From JAEYZS01 sp964469265 (lineage in GTDB: Bacteria > Bdellovibrionota > Bdellovibrionia > Bdellovibrionales > JAEYZS01), in the NCBI GenBank assembly GCA_964469265.1, contig CAYXYF010000001.1, forward strand, positions 124,001-188,000: a stretch of DNA of 64,000 nucleotides, in the 5' to 3' direction. Positions 18,092-28,151 of the stretch are shown here, piece after piece. A model generated the notes under the pieces. The model was not told the DNA's origin, did not search any database, and saw nothing but the letters and a program-made list of their open reading frames with translations. Made by a program: the position numbers and the translations under genes. How positions within the stretch are numbered: position 1 is the stretch's first letter; each line of letters opens with the position of its first letter.

Positions 18092-18230
18092 CAGCAGAAA
18101 CCGTTAGTTTTTTTCTGCCCTTTGCTCTTCTTTTTGCGATAACAGTTTGGCCGCCACGAGTTGCCATACGTGCTCTGAAACCATGAGTTGCTTTACGACG
18201 TTTTTTGCTTGGTTGATACGTCCTTTTCAT
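18081..18230 (-). CDS. rpmH: 50S ribosomal protein L34
   Basis: A 49-residue, highly basic protein with the L34 signature MKRTYQPSKKRRKATHGFR. The open frame continues upstream to 18344, but the start is set at the ATG at 18230 because it begins the conserved sequence and follows a strong GGAGG-containing ribosome-binding site. It is the first gene of the leftward operon and divergent from dnaA. Confidence 0.98.
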   Translation of the reverse strand: MKRTYQPSKKRRKATHGFRARMATRGGQTVIAKRRAKGRKKLTVSAGGK

Positions 18231-18326
18231 TTCCTGTTCCTCCGTTTGAAGTGTAGTCGAAATGTATACAATACCTATTCGAAATATATAAGGATTTTTT
18301 AACTTCCCAATATCTAAATAAAGGGC

Positions 18327-18357
18327 AGATAAATCATGACGCATCCCTGCCTGTCAA
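18327..18357 (-). promoter_or_regulatory. Candidate promoter of the rpmH operon
   Basis: On the minus strand a perfect -35 hexamer TTGACA (18352-18357) is followed after 17 bases by ATTTAT (18329-18334), or after 19 bases by TTATCT (18327-18332). This lies about 100 bp upstream of the rpmH start. Inferred from sequence only. Confidence 0.5.
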
Positions 18358-18463
18358 GATGTTGAAGTTTTATGCATCAATACCATTGATCATACGAGAA
18401 ATTATTGCTACATCCACCTATCTTGTAATAAACCCTTTTCTAGTATTTGCAGGGGGCAAAATC

Positions 18464-19867
18464 TTGGAATCTCACATTTGGGACTCAGTAAAAAAGAATA
18501 TTAAAATCAAGAATCCAGACAATGCTTACCTAAAGACATGGTTTGATCCCATTGAACTTCTTGATACTGAAGAGAGCCATAAGGGCACTGTGTTCAAACT
18601 GGGTGTCCCAACGGATTTCCATAAGTATTGGATATCTGAGAACTTTTTAGACCGTATTTGCCAAGAAATTTCATCCGTAGTTCAAAAACCTTTTGAAATC
18701 GAGCTCATTGTTTCACCAGAGTTAGATAATTCTGAAGCTGCGCCTACGGAGCCCTCGCCAGCGGCAGCTATCCATCCAAAAGCTGCAGCAGAAGCTCAAG
18801 CAGAATTAAGCTACTCAAGCCCTGCAAAATCTCTAAGACAGGTGCTTAATGCTGAATATACTTTTTCCACGTTTGTTGTCGGAAGAAATAACGAGTTTGC
18901 CCATGCGGCTTGTTTTAACGTCGCAAAAAATCCAGGCGGCGGTTACAACCCACTTTTTATTTGCGGTCCTTCAGGCATGGGTAAAACGCACTTGCTCAAT
19001 GCTGTTGGTAACCACATTCAAGATAGTTTTCCTCAACTTAAAATTCGCTACGTTTCTACGGAAACTTTTTTAAATGAGTTTGTCTCTGGAATTCGTCGTG
19101 GGGACATGCCAAAACTTCGAAAAAAATATCGCGATGATTGCGATGTTCTCTTGCTTGATGACATTCAAGTTCTAGGGCGAGGAGAAGCTTTTCAAGAAGA
19201 GTTTTTCCATACTCTTAATGCATTTTTTGATCGCGGCCGACAAGTTGTGGTCGCTAGTGATCGCATGCCTCGAGAAATCACAGGTCTTGAAGATCGCATT
19301 CGAACCCGTTTGGAATGGGGTCTTATTGCAGATATTAAGATGCCGGATGTGGAAACACGAGTGGCTATCCTTAAATACAAGGCTGAAAAAAAGGGCCTTC
19401 TCGTGCCTGACGATGTGGCAAACTACATAGCTCGTATTTCAAAAAGATCCATTCGAGAACTTGAGGGCAACCTCAATAAAGTCAAAATGTTCACTGAATT
19501 AAGAGGGTTACCTATTAGCCTTGATTTGGCTAAGCATGTTTTGGTTAACCATTCATCAGAATCTCAGCAGCTGACTGTTGAGGATATTCAAAAAATGGTA
19601 AGTGACCACTTTCAAATTAAAATCTCTGATCTTAAATCGACCAACCGTTCAAAGCCCATTGTCGTTGCAAGGCAAGTTGCCATGTATTTGGTCAAAACAT
19701 ATTTAGAGAAATCCTTAGTTGATATTGGTAGAGCTTTCGGAAATCGCGATCACACAACTGTTATCAGCGCTTTGCGTCGGGTCGACGAACTACAGGAGAA
19801 AGATTCAGATTTACATAAGGATATCGAAGATTTAAGAAGGAAGATCCACAATACCACAGGGGTGTGA
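18464..19867 (+). CDS. dnaA: Chromosomal replication initiator DnaA
   Basis: AAA+ ATPase that binds DnaA boxes and opens oriC. The start is taken as TTG at 18464, 467 codons, because it is preceded at a 7-base spacing by AGGGGG and gives the canonical SHIWDSVKKNI domain I; the open frame upstream to 18359 encodes a hydrophobic stretch unlike DnaA. Domain I is about 1-75, a variable Ala/Pro-rich linker about 90-120, the AAA+ domain III has Walker A GPSGMGKT (168-175) and Walker B DVLLLDDIQ, and the C-terminal helix-turn-helix includes VDIGRAFGNRDHTTV. It precedes oriC and dnaN. Confidence 0.98.
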   Translation: MESHIWDSVKKNIKIKNPDNAYLKTWFDPIELLDTEESHKGTVFKLGVPTDFHKYWISENFLDRICQEISSVVQKPFEIELIVSPELDNSEAAPTEPSPAAAIHPKAAAEAQAELSYSSPAKSLRQVLNAEYTFSTFVVGRNNEFAHAACFNVAKNPGGGYNPLFICGPSGMGKTHLLNAVGNHIQDSFPQLKIRYVSTETFLNEFVSGIRRGDMPKLRKKYRDDCDVLLLDDIQVLGRGEAFQEEFFHTLNAFFDRGRQVVVASDRMPREITGLEDRIRTRLEWGLIADIKMPDVETRVAILKYKAEKKGLLVPDDVANYIARISKRSIRELEGNLNKVKMFTELRGLPISLDLAKHVLVNHSSESQQLTVEDIQKMVSDHFQIKISDLKSTNRSKPIVVARQVAMYLVKTYLEKSLVDIGRAFGNRDHTTVISALRRVDELQEKDSDLHKDIEDLRRKIHNTTGV

Positions 19868-20102
19868 ATGTGGACTGTGGATAAGCGATGTGGGAAACAA
19901 GTGGGTTGGGTGTGGAACCAATCTTGTCCCCAAAATGATGCAAGGAGCGCTGTTTATTATTGATAAGTTTTTCCACACCAAATATGTAGTATTTCCAGGT
20001 ATTTGAATCGTAATATCGGTTATCAACGGACCTACTACTACTACTGTATTTTTATATAGATATATAAATAGTTATAAGAGACAAATTTTAAGGAAAAACA
20101 AG
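19868..20102. other. Chromosomal replication origin oriC (dnaA-dnaN spacer)
   Basis: The spacer contains a perfect DnaA box (TGTGGATAA, 19876-19884, minus orientation), near-matches at 19889-19897, 19911-19919 and 19969-19977 (TTTTCCACA), and TTATCAACG at 20020-20028. Three bases after the last box comes CTACTACTACTACTG (20032-20046), then a nearly pure AT tract to about 20081. Box, short GC-containing gap, (CTA)n, AT-rich DNA is the layout of the basal unwinding element described for Bacillus subtilis. The strand switch from leftward to rightward genes nearby also supports the origin. Confidence 0.93.
20032..20046. promoter_or_regulatory. DnaA-trio element and start of the unwinding region
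   Basis: Four CTA triplets and a CTG follow the DnaA box at 20020-20028; on the other strand this reads as tandem TAG, the DnaA-trio that DnaA loads onto as single strands to start melting. The AT tract 20047-20081 is the probable unwinding element. Confidence 0.85.
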
Positions 20103-21230
20103 ATGGAATTAAAAATCAAACGAAGTGATCTTTTAGACCTTATCGGCAAGACTCAAAATATCGTTGAGAAGAGAAACACAATGCCTATTTTGGTAAATGT
20201 TCTCTTAGAAGCAAAAGATAATGTTTTAAAAGTATATGCAACAGATCTTGAAGTGAGCCTAACTGATGAAACTTCTTGCAAAGTCACTTCATCTGGAAAA
20301 GTAGCAGTTGATGCAAAACAACTTTTTCAGATTGTTAAAGAGCTTAACGAAGACGGAATTATTCAGCTTAAGAGCAAAGAGAATAACTGGTTAATTATTC
20401 AGCAAGGAAAAGCTTTATTTAATTTAGTGGGTAAGAACCCAGAAGAATATCCCATCTTCCCGACTTACACTTCAGACAATTTTGTAAAAATTAAATCTTC
20501 AACTCTCAAAGAAATGATTGAGAAAACAATTTACAGCGTTTCAACGGATGAAACTCGATACCACTTGAACGGCGTTTTTTTTGAACAGATTAAAAACGGT
20601 AATTCTTTTCAGTACCGAATGGTAGCAACAGACGGTCACAGATTGTCATTGGTAGATCGTGAAACTGGATTCGAAGTTGGAAGCGAAGTGAAGTTTGATC
20701 GTGGAGTTATTATTCCGCGTAAAGGTTTATCTGAAATTTCTAAGATACTTGAAACTTCAATGGAAGATGTTGAGTTCACTGTTGAAGGCCCGCAATTAAT
20801 TTTAAAAAATAATTCAGCAGTGTTAATGATTCGTTTAATTGAAGGAAAATATCCAAACTTCTTACAACTAATTCCAAAATCTTTATCTCGTCATATCGTA
20901 GCTTCACGTCACGAGCTCATTCAGAGTTTAAAAAGAGTTTCTTTGTTATCCAACAAGAAATCTAAAGGCATTACTGTTACCCTTTCTCAAGGAACAATGT
21001 CCATCACGAGCAATAACCCTGAATTAGGTGACGCTAAAGAAGAGATTCAAGTTAACTATGACGGTGAAGAAATTAAAATTGGTTTTAATGCTAGATACCT
21101 ATTGGATATTCTAAATAGCTTCAATGAAGACGAAGTTGAAATTGAACTTAATGATCAACTTTCTCCAGGACTATTCAGACCAAAGCAAGACAACAAGTAT
21201 ACTTGTATCGTCATGCCTATGAGAATTTAA
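20103..21230 (+). CDS. dnaN: DNA polymerase III beta subunit (sliding clamp)
   Basis: Ring-shaped processivity clamp for the replicative polymerase. The 375-residue protein has the three clamp domains and ends with the family's VMPMRI. TAAGGA upstream of the ATG is a reasonable ribosome-binding site, with transcription probably shared with dnaA or starting in the origin spacer. Length normal. Confidence 0.98.
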   Translation: MELKIKRSDLLDLIGKTQNIVEKRNTMPILVNVLLEAKDNVLKVYATDLEVSLTDETSCKVTSSGKVAVDAKQLFQIVKELNEDGIIQLKSKENNWLIIQQGKALFNLVGKNPEEYPIFPTYTSDNFVKIKSSTLKEMIEKTIYSVSTDETRYHLNGVFFEQIKNGNSFQYRMVATDGHRLSLVDRETGFEVGSEVKFDRGVIIPRKGLSEISKILETSMEDVEFTVEGPQLILKNNSAVLMIRLIEGKYPNFLQLIPKSLSRHIVASRHELIQSLKRVSLLSNKKSKGITVTLSQGTMSITSNNPELGDAKEEIQVNYDGEEIKIGFNARYLLDILNSFNEDEVEIELNDQLSPGLFRPKQDNKYTCIVMPMRI

Positions 21231-21274
21231 GTTTTCATAGCGGCCTGAGTATTTCTTAATAGGTAAAACTTTAA

Positions 21275-22393
21275 GTGCGCTTAAAAAATTTAAGTCTTTA
21301 TAACTTTAGAAATATCGCACAGGCTAATGTTGAATTTAAGTCGCATGTAAATATTTTTAAAGGCCTTAACGGACAAGGAAAAACCAACTTTGTTGAGTCC
21401 ATTTATCTTCTCTCAAAGGGTAAGAGCTTTAGAACTTTTGATATTGGTCATTTAATAAAATCTGGTTCTGCTGAAGGAACCAGAGCCTTCGGTCAATTTT
21501 TATCAGACAACACTTCAAACGAAATTGAATTAAAGATTCTCAATCATTCCAAAACACACAGCTTAAATTCTAAAAAAACAAACTCATTAAAAACCTTTAA
21601 AGCTTTTCCAGTCATTTTGTTTTCACCAGAGAGTTTATCAGCTGTGAAGGAAGGTCCTGAGGTTCGGCGCAATCTCATAGATGAAACTTTAGTGCTAGAA
21701 GACGAAGCCCACATTAAAACCTTACAAAATTTTAGGAAGATTTTAAAATCAAAAAACCTCGTTTTAAAACAATTCAAGCAAGGAAAAATCAACTCCTCTC
21801 AGGCAAGAGATATTCTCTCTGGTCTTAATCCTGTTTTTTTAGAACATTCCGTTGAGCTTATGAACCTGCGTACGAAAATTATCAAAAATATCCACCTCAC
21901 TTTTCAACAATCCTTAGCGGAAATCACAGGCAAAAATGTGGATATACGTGTGAATTATGTGCCTAACTTTTCAGAGGGTAAAAGTGTCGATTTTGCTAAT
22001 ACATTGCGTAATAAAATCGAGCAAAATATCGCCATAGAGATGGCTTCTGGACTGAGTTTATACGGTCCTCACAAAGATGATATTGTTTTTGAGTATAACG
22101 GGTCAGACAGTCGGTTTTATTGCTCTCAAGGCCAACAGAGAGCCCTTATTTTAGCGTTTAAATTCAGCCAGATCTTGTATCATAAGGCTATTTATGGTTA
22201 TTATCCTATATTAATTCTCGACGACGTTTTGTCGGAATTTGATAGGGAAAAAAGATCATTTCTCATACAGTTCTTAAACAAAAACGAAGCGCAGACATTC
22301 TTAACGACAACTGACGTGGACGACTCACTTGAGCCTTCAAATCTGGATATGTCTGTGTTGAATGTGGATCAGGGTAGGCTTCTTGAACTGTAA
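21275..22393 (+). CDS. recF: DNA repair protein RecF
   Basis: SMC-like ATPase that acts with RecO and RecR to load RecA at gaps. The 372-residue protein starts at GTG and has Walker A GLNGQGKTN (about 30-38), the GKSFR segment, the ABC-type signature CSQGQQRALILA and Walker B YPILILDDVLSEFD. It lies 44 bp after dnaN and 26 bp before gyrB in the standard order. Confidence 0.96.
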   Translation: MRLKNLSLYNFRNIAQANVEFKSHVNIFKGLNGQGKTNFVESIYLLSKGKSFRTFDIGHLIKSGSAEGTRAFGQFLSDNTSNEIELKILNHSKTHSLNSKKTNSLKTFKAFPVILFSPESLSAVKEGPEVRRNLIDETLVLEDEAHIKTLQNFRKILKSKNLVLKQFKQGKINSSQARDILSGLNPVFLEHSVELMNLRTKIIKNIHLTFQQSLAEITGKNVDIRVNYVPNFSEGKSVDFANTLRNKIEQNIAIEMASGLSLYGPHKDDIVFEYNGSDSRFYCSQGQQRALILAFKFSQILYHKAIYGYYPILILDDVLSEFDREKRSFLIQFLNKNEAQTFLTTTDVDDSLEPSNLDMSVLNVDQGRLLEL

Positions 22394-22419
22394 AAATATA
22401 GATCTATCAAAAGATTTGA

Positions 22420-24855
22420 GTGGAGAAAAATATAGTGACATCGAATGTGACAAATACTTCCTATGATGCGGGATCGATCCAAGTTCTTGAAGGTTTAGAG
22501 GCAGTTAGAAAAAGACCTGGAATGTATATCGGAGATACGGGCGTTCGCGGATTCCATCACTTGGTCTATGAGATCATTGACAACTCGGTTGATGAGCACC
22601 TTGCAGGACACTGTAAACATATCAACATAACAATTCACCCCGACGACTCCATTACGATTGAAGATGACGGGCGCGGCATTCCTGTCGCGGCTCATAAGCA
22701 AGGAAAGTCTGCACTAGAAGTCGTGATGACGGTCCTTCACGCAGGTGGAAAGTTCGATGCTTCAAGCTATAAAGTCTCTGGTGGGCTCCACGGTGTGGGA
22801 GCATCAGTTGTAAACGCACTCTCTGAGAAATGTTCTGTAGAAGTTAAGCGTGAAGGAAAAATCTGGAAACAAAACTATGAAAAGGGGCTTCCAGCAGGTC
22901 CGATGGAAGAAATTGGGAAAACTGAAAAAAGTGGAACTAAAACAACATTTCGCCCAGACAGAACCATTTTTAAAGATGAAACTTTAACTTTTAATTTCGA
23001 TATTCTTGCAAATAGAATTCGGGAAATAGCGTTTCTGAACGCGGGATTACTTTTCAGCCTTGTTGATGAAAGAACTGGTAAGAAACAAGAATTCCAATAC
23101 ACACGCGGTATCGTTGAATTTGTTGAATACTTAAATGGATCTAAAAAACCTGTTAACTCTGAAGTTATTTATTTTAAAGGTGAGCGTGACGGTGTTGAGA
23201 TGGAAATTGCTCTTCAGTGGAATGAATCTTACACCGAGTCAGTCTATTCTTACTGTAACAACATCAACACCATCGAAGGTGGAACGCACTTAATTGGGTT
23301 AAAAGCAGCATTAACTAGAACTATAAATGCATACGCTACGGGTAAAAATCTTTTAAAGAACTTAGAGACCTCTCTTGATGGTGATGATATTCGTGAAGGC
23401 TTAGCGGGCGTCGTAAGCGTAAAGGTTCACGGGCCACAGTTTGAGGGTCAAACAAAAACAAAGCTCGGGAATACAGAAGTCAAAGGTTACGTTGAGCAAC
23501 TCGTAAACGATAAACTCATGGATTGGCTTGAAAGAAATCCAGCGCAAGCAAAAACTACCATTGGAAAGTGTGTTGAAGCAGCACGTGCAAGAATTGCCGC
23601 AAGAAAGGCAAGAGAGCTTTCAAGAAGAAAGACTGCGCTTGATGGTGGTTCACTTCCAGGAAAGATGGCAGATTGCCAAGAGAGAGATCCTGCACTTTGT
23701 GAGCTTTATTTGGTTGAGGGTGACTCAGCAGGTGGATCTGCAAAACAAGGCAGGGATCGAAAGACGCAAGCTGTTTTACCTTTAAAGGGTAAAATCTTAA
23801 ACGTTGAAAAAGCACGTTTTGATAAAATGCTAACCAACGAAGAAATCAAAATGATGATCTCTGCAACAGGTGTTGGAGTCGGACCAGATAATATTACGAA
23901 CATTGATAAACTTCGTTATCACAAAATCATTATCATGACCGATGCCGATGTTGACGGTTCCCATATTCGGACTCTGCTTTTGACATTCTTTTACAGACAA
24001 ATGCCTCTTGTTCTTGAGAAGGGACATATTTATATTGCTCAACCACCTCTTTACAAAGTGAAGAAAGGGCAAAAAGAGACTTATCTCAAAGACGAAAAAG
24101 CTTTAACGAACTTTTTATTAGAAGAAAACTATGAGAATTTAAAATTTAAGTCCGCTGCTTTAACAGAGCAGGAGGTAAAGACCTTTATTTTAAGAATTGA
24201 GAAATTCCAAAAACTTCTAACAAGTATTTCTCAAAAATATGATAGCAACGTTTTAATCTGGTTCTTACAAAACAAGACAAACCTAAAAGAAGTCTTAAAA
24301 TCCGAAAGTAGTATTGACTTAACTTTTACACAGCTAAAAAAGGATCTCAAAAACAATCCTTTACTGGGAATCTCAGACGTTAAGTTTAAATCTGTTCCAG
24401 ATGATGAGCACAGTAACTTTAAAGTAGATTTAGAAATTATTCGTTTTGCAGAGAAGGTGACTTTCCCAGTAAGTTCTGAACTTATAGAATCTATCCAGTT
24501 TGGTGAGTTAAAGAAAGATTGGGAAGAGCTGGAATCAAAACATAAACTTCCGATCAATGTTTCTATCGATGGCGTTGAACACAACTTCACTAGCTATAGA
24601 GATTTCTTTGATGCCTTTATGGTGAGCTCTAAGAAAGGAATTTATGTTCAACGGTATAAGGGACTAGGTGAGATGAACCCATCACAACTTTGGGAAACAA
24701 CATTAAATCCTGAAAACCGAGTTCTTCTCCAAGTGAATGTCAGTGACGCCATTGCCGCTGATGAAACTTTCAGTATTTTAATGGGTGAACAAGTTGAACC
24801 GCGTAGAAAATTTATCGAAGAGAATGCTCTTCTTGCTAAAGAATTATTTGTTTAA
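22420..24855 (+). CDS. gyrB: DNA gyrase subunit B
   Basis: ATPase subunit of gyrase, which introduces negative supercoils. The 811-residue protein has the GHKL ATPase domain (EIIDNSVDEHLAGH, DDGRGIPV, GGLHGVGASVVNALS), the TOPRIM domain (EGDSAGGSAKQGRDR and DADVDGSHIRTLL) and a Gram-negative-type insert of about 165 residues before the final KGLGEMNP motif. The listed start is GTG at 22420; GTG at 22435, five codons later, has a GGAG at acceptable spacing and is an alternative. Confidence 0.98.
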   Translation: MEKNIVTSNVTNTSYDAGSIQVLEGLEAVRKRPGMYIGDTGVRGFHHLVYEIIDNSVDEHLAGHCKHINITIHPDDSITIEDDGRGIPVAAHKQGKSALEVVMTVLHAGGKFDASSYKVSGGLHGVGASVVNALSEKCSVEVKREGKIWKQNYEKGLPAGPMEEIGKTEKSGTKTTFRPDRTIFKDETLTFNFDILANRIREIAFLNAGLLFSLVDERTGKKQEFQYTRGIVEFVEYLNGSKKPVNSEVIYFKGERDGVEMEIALQWNESYTESVYSYCNNINTIEGGTHLIGLKAALTRTINAYATGKNLLKNLETSLDGDDIREGLAGVVSVKVHGPQFEGQTKTKLGNTEVKGYVEQLVNDKLMDWLERNPAQAKTTIGKCVEAARARIAARKARELSRRKTALDGGSLPGKMADCQERDPALCELYLVEGDSAGGSAKQGRDRKTQAVLPLKGKILNVEKARFDKMLTNEEIKMMISATGVGVGPDNITNIDKLRYHKIIIMTDADVDGSHIRTLLLTFFYRQMPLVLEKGHIYIAQPPLYKVKKGQKETYLKDEKALTNFLLEENYENLKFKSAALTEQEVKTFILRIEKFQKLLTSISQKYDSNVLIWFLQNKTNLKEVLKSESSIDLTFTQLKKDLKNNPLLGISDVKFKSVPDDEHSNFKVDLEIIRFAEKVTFPVSSELIESIQFGELKKDWEELESKHKLPINVSIDGVEHNFTSYRDFFDAFMVSSKKGIYVQRYKGLGEMNPSQLWETTLNPENRVLLQVNVSDAIAADETFSILMGEQVEPRRKFIEENALLAKELFV

Positions 24856-24864
24856 GGCGTAGAG

Positions 24865-27345
24865 ATGGAACCAGTAGAAAATAAAAATGTAATTAGTGTC
24901 GATATTAATAAAGAAATGAAGGAAGCATACCTTCAGTATTCAATGAGCGTGATCGTCGGACGTGCTCTTCCTGATGCACGAGACGGATTAAAGCCAGTTC
25001 ATCGTCGGATTCTTTTTGCGATGAAAGAGATGGGAAACTACCACAATAAACCCTACAAAAAATCAGCAAGAGTTGTAGGTGATGTTATTGGTAAGTACCA
25101 CCCTCACGGCGATACAGCAGTTTACGATACAGCAGTTCGTATGGCTCAAGACTTTTCATTAAGATACCCGCTGGTTGATGGGCAAGGAAACTTTGGTTCC
25201 ATCGACGGAGATAGCCCAGCTGCGATGAGGTATACGGAAATCCGTATGACTAAACTTGCAGAAGAGCTTTTAAATGATATTGAAAAAGAAACGGTTCAGT
25301 TTGGTCCTAACTATGATGACTCATTAGAGATCCCGCATGTTCTTCCAGCTAAATTTCCTAATCTACTTGTCAACGGAAGTTCAGGAATCGCAGTTGGGAT
25401 GGCAACAAATATTCCCCCGCATAATTTATCTGAAGTCATTGATGCCTGTATTGAGATTATTAATAACCCAGAATGTACTTTTGCGGATCTTTTAAAACAT
25501 GTGAAAGGGCCTGACTTCCCTACGGCGGGAACAATCGCTGGTCGTTCGGGAATCATTGACGCTTATAAAACTGGCCGCGGTGGAATTACATTAAAAGCAG
25601 TTTGTGAAATTGAAACTTTCGGCAACGAGCGTGAAAGAATTATTGTTAAAGAACTTCCGTACCAAGTGAATAAGGCAAAGCTCATCGAGAACATAGCCGA
25701 TCTTGTAAAAGATAAAAAAATCGAAGGAATTTCAGATATCCGTGATGAATCCTCTCGTGAAGGAATGAGAGTTGTTATTGATATTAAGCGTGGCGATTCT
25801 GGTAATGTTGTTTTAAATCGGCTTTATAAATTTACACAACTTGAAACCCGCTTTGGAATTATTCTGTTGGCTCTTGATAAAGGTAGTCGTCCAAGGATTT
25901 TCAATCTCAAAGAAGCATTGGAAGCATTTGTTCAACACAGAAGAGAAGTTGTTACTAGACGTTGCATCTATGACTTAAAGAAAGCGGAAGCACGCATTCA
26001 TATCTTGCACGGGTTAAAAACAGCTCTTGATCATGTCGATGCAGTAGTTGAAACCATCAGAAAGAGCCCAGACGGCCAAACTGCAAAAGCTAACCTTATC
26101 GCAAAATTTACACTCTCGGAAGTTCAAGCACAAGCCATCTTGGATATGCGTTTACAAAGACTCACAGGTCTTGAGCGTCAAAAAATTCTTGATGAAATTG
26201 CTGAGATCGAAAAACAAATTACCTGGTTAAAGATGGTTCTTGGCGACGTCCAAGAAATTTATAAAATCATTGTTCAAGAGTTAGAAGAAATTAAAAAGAA
26301 CTATGGTGATGAGAGACGAACACAAATTTCTCAAGAAGAATCTGAAGCTCTTGAAGATGAAGATCTCATTCAAAAAGAAAACGTGATGGTAACAATCACT
26401 CACAGCGGTTACATTAAGCGCATTCCGATTGAGACCTACCGCGCACAACGACGTGGTGGGAAAGGTTTAAAAGGCATTGAAACCCGAGAAGAAGATTTTG
26501 TTACCAATATTTTTACAGCAAATACTCACACTACGCTTTTGGTCTTTACCGATAAGGGAAAAGTTTACTGGTGTAAGGTCTTTAAACTTCCTGCGGGAAC
26601 TAGAACTTCTAAAGGAAAAGCCATTGCAAACGTAGTTCAATTAGCTTCCAATGAAAAAGTCCAAGCTATCTTACCCGTTGAAGAGTTTTCTTCTGATCAG
26701 TTTGTAGTCCTGGTTACGAAAAACGGAATTATTAAAAAGACATCCCTTGATAATTTCTCTAATCCAAGACCATCAGGAATTATTGCATTAACGACGGACC
26801 TCGATGATTCCTTGGTTTGTGCACAGTTGACTTCAGGACGCGATGATATCTTTGTTGCAACAAGAAAAGGTATGTCTATTCGTTTCAGCGAGGAATCTGC
26901 TCGACCGATGGGAAGAACTGCTCGCGGTGTAAAAGCTGTGACACTAGGTAAAGAAGACCATGTGATAGGTTGTGAAATCATAACTCCAGACTGTAAAAAA
27001 ACAGTCTTGATGGTTACTGGTAAAGGTTATGGCAAACGAACCGAGACAAGTGAATATCGCTCACAGGGCCGCGGTGGCGTAGGGATCATTACTCAGAAAG
27101 TAACAGATCGAGTTGGAGATGTGATCTCAACAATCTTGGTTAGCGATGATGAAGATGTCATGCTTATGACAGATAAGGGACAAGTTATCCGTATTAACTG
27201 CAATAAGATTTCTGTTCTCGGGCGTAACACTCAGGGCGTGAGATTGATTAATGTTAATGAATCTGAAATTGTCTCAAGTGTAGCGCGAGTTGCGAATGAA
27301 GATGAGGGCGATTCAGGTGAATCACCAGCTCCAACTCTTCAGTAG
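24865..27345 (+). CDS. gyrA: DNA gyrase subunit A
   Basis: Breakage-reunion subunit of gyrase. The 826-residue protein has the winged-helix and tower with active Tyr in AAMRYTEIR, and the GyrA box QRRGGKG that marks gyrase rather than topoisomerase IV, followed by the beta-pinwheel. In the quinolone-determining segment HPHGDTAVYD, Thr 84 replaces the Ser common in enterobacteria and Asp 88 is retained. It lies 9 bp after gyrB. Confidence 0.98.
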   Translation: MEPVENKNVISVDINKEMKEAYLQYSMSVIVGRALPDARDGLKPVHRRILFAMKEMGNYHNKPYKKSARVVGDVIGKYHPHGDTAVYDTAVRMAQDFSLRYPLVDGQGNFGSIDGDSPAAMRYTEIRMTKLAEELLNDIEKETVQFGPNYDDSLEIPHVLPAKFPNLLVNGSSGIAVGMATNIPPHNLSEVIDACIEIINNPECTFADLLKHVKGPDFPTAGTIAGRSGIIDAYKTGRGGITLKAVCEIETFGNERERIIVKELPYQVNKAKLIENIADLVKDKKIEGISDIRDESSREGMRVVIDIKRGDSGNVVLNRLYKFTQLETRFGIILLALDKGSRPRIFNLKEALEAFVQHRREVVTRRCIYDLKKAEARIHILHGLKTALDHVDAVVETIRKSPDGQTAKANLIAKFTLSEVQAQAILDMRLQRLTGLERQKILDEIAEIEKQITWLKMVLGDVQEIYKIIVQELEEIKKNYGDERRTQISQEESEALEDEDLIQKENVMVTITHSGYIKRIPIETYRAQRRGGKGLKGIETREEDFVTNIFTANTHTTLLVFTDKGKVYWCKVFKLPAGTRTSKGKAIANVVQLASNEKVQAILPVEEFSSDQFVVLVTKNGIIKKTSLDNFSNPRPSGIIALTTDLDDSLVCAQLTSGRDDIFVATRKGMSIRFSEESARPMGRTARGVKAVTLGKEDHVIGCEIITPDCKKTVLMVTGKGYGKRTETSEYRSQGRGGVGIITQKVTDRVGDVISTILVSDDEDVMLMTDKGQVIRINCNKISVLGRNTQGVRLINVNESEIVSSVARVANEDEGDSGESPAPTLQ

Positions 27346-28138
27346 AGTTTTAGTTCTTATCTCATGCGTGCTTTTACTGGGTTGTGAAAGCCGTACTGGC
27401 GAGTCCGCTCTAAAGGCTGCTCGCCAAAAAGCAAATACCAATCCTAAAGAAGCACTCAGCCTTTATAGCCGCGTAATGCAAGTTAATAAAAATGAACCAA
27501 TTGCACTAACAGCAGCTCTAGAGGCTTCAAGTCTTTGTCATAAAGAAAAGTCGTGCGCTGAAAATGAAGAGTATTATTTAAGATACATTATTAAAAATTC
27601 AGACTCAGAGGCCGAGCAAATCCAGGCACAAAAACGTTTGGCTGAAGGTTATTACGAAAAAGGTTTTTATCCTCACGCAATTAATGAGATGAACCGCCTC
27701 CTCTCAAAATCAAATTTTAAAGACGGACGCTTAGAGATAAAAATTAAACTGGCAAAAAGTAACTTCTATATAAAAAACTTTTACCAATCCGAAGTTGAAC
27801 TCAATTCTTATCTTAAAGAAGCAAAAACTGACGAAGACCGGTTTCATGGCTACCTACTTCGTGCAGACATTAATGCTGCCAATAAAAAATATAAAGATGC
27901 CATGGAAACCTATAAAGAAATTCAAGCACAGTTTAGGGATTTGTACTTTAGAAATCAGGTTTATATGAATGAGGCTCTTTTACTTGAAGAACAAAAGTTC
28001 TTAGATGAGGCCGTGGTTGTTTTAGAATCTGTCAGAGATCATGTTGATCAAAACAGAGATTTTATTGATTCCAAAATTGAACGCCTTAAAGAGCGAAAAG
28101 CCTTGATGCCAGGGGCATCAGGACGCCTCCGAAGATAG
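27317..28138 (+). CDS. TPR-type lipoprotein of unknown function
   Basis: About 273 residues with a lipoprotein signal (VLLLGC) and several helix pairs resembling TPRs (for example residues 20-45 and 85-115). An ATG exists at 27290, but the GTG at 27317 is preferred because GAGGG lies 8 bases upstream and the signal peptide then has a normal length. The gene overlaps the end of gyrA by 29 bp, so it is probably translationally coupled to it. Possible roles in envelope assembly are guesses. Confidence 0.75.
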   Translation: MNHQLQLFSRVLVLISCVLLLGCESRTGESALKAARQKANTNPKEALSLYSRVMQVNKNEPIALTAALEASSLCHKEKSCAENEEYYLRYIIKNSDSEAEQIQAQKRLAEGYYEKGFYPHAINEMNRLLSKSNFKDGRLEIKIKLAKSNFYIKNFYQSEVELNSYLKEAKTDEDRFHGYLLRADINAANKKYKDAMETYKEIQAQFRDLYFRNQVYMNEALLLEEQKFLDEAVVVLESVRDHVDQNRDFIDSKIERLKERKALMPGASGRLRR

Positions 28139-28151
28139 GGATAGGAAAAAA

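Noticed and set aside
18359..18463. Extended N-terminus of dnaA
   Set aside because: The added 35 residues are hydrophobic and unlike DnaA; TTG at 18464 has an AGGGGG ribosome-binding site at the right distance.
21948..21956. TGTGGATAT inside recF as a DnaA box
   Set aside because: Single near-match within coding sequence with no partner boxes; expected by chance in AT-rich DNA.
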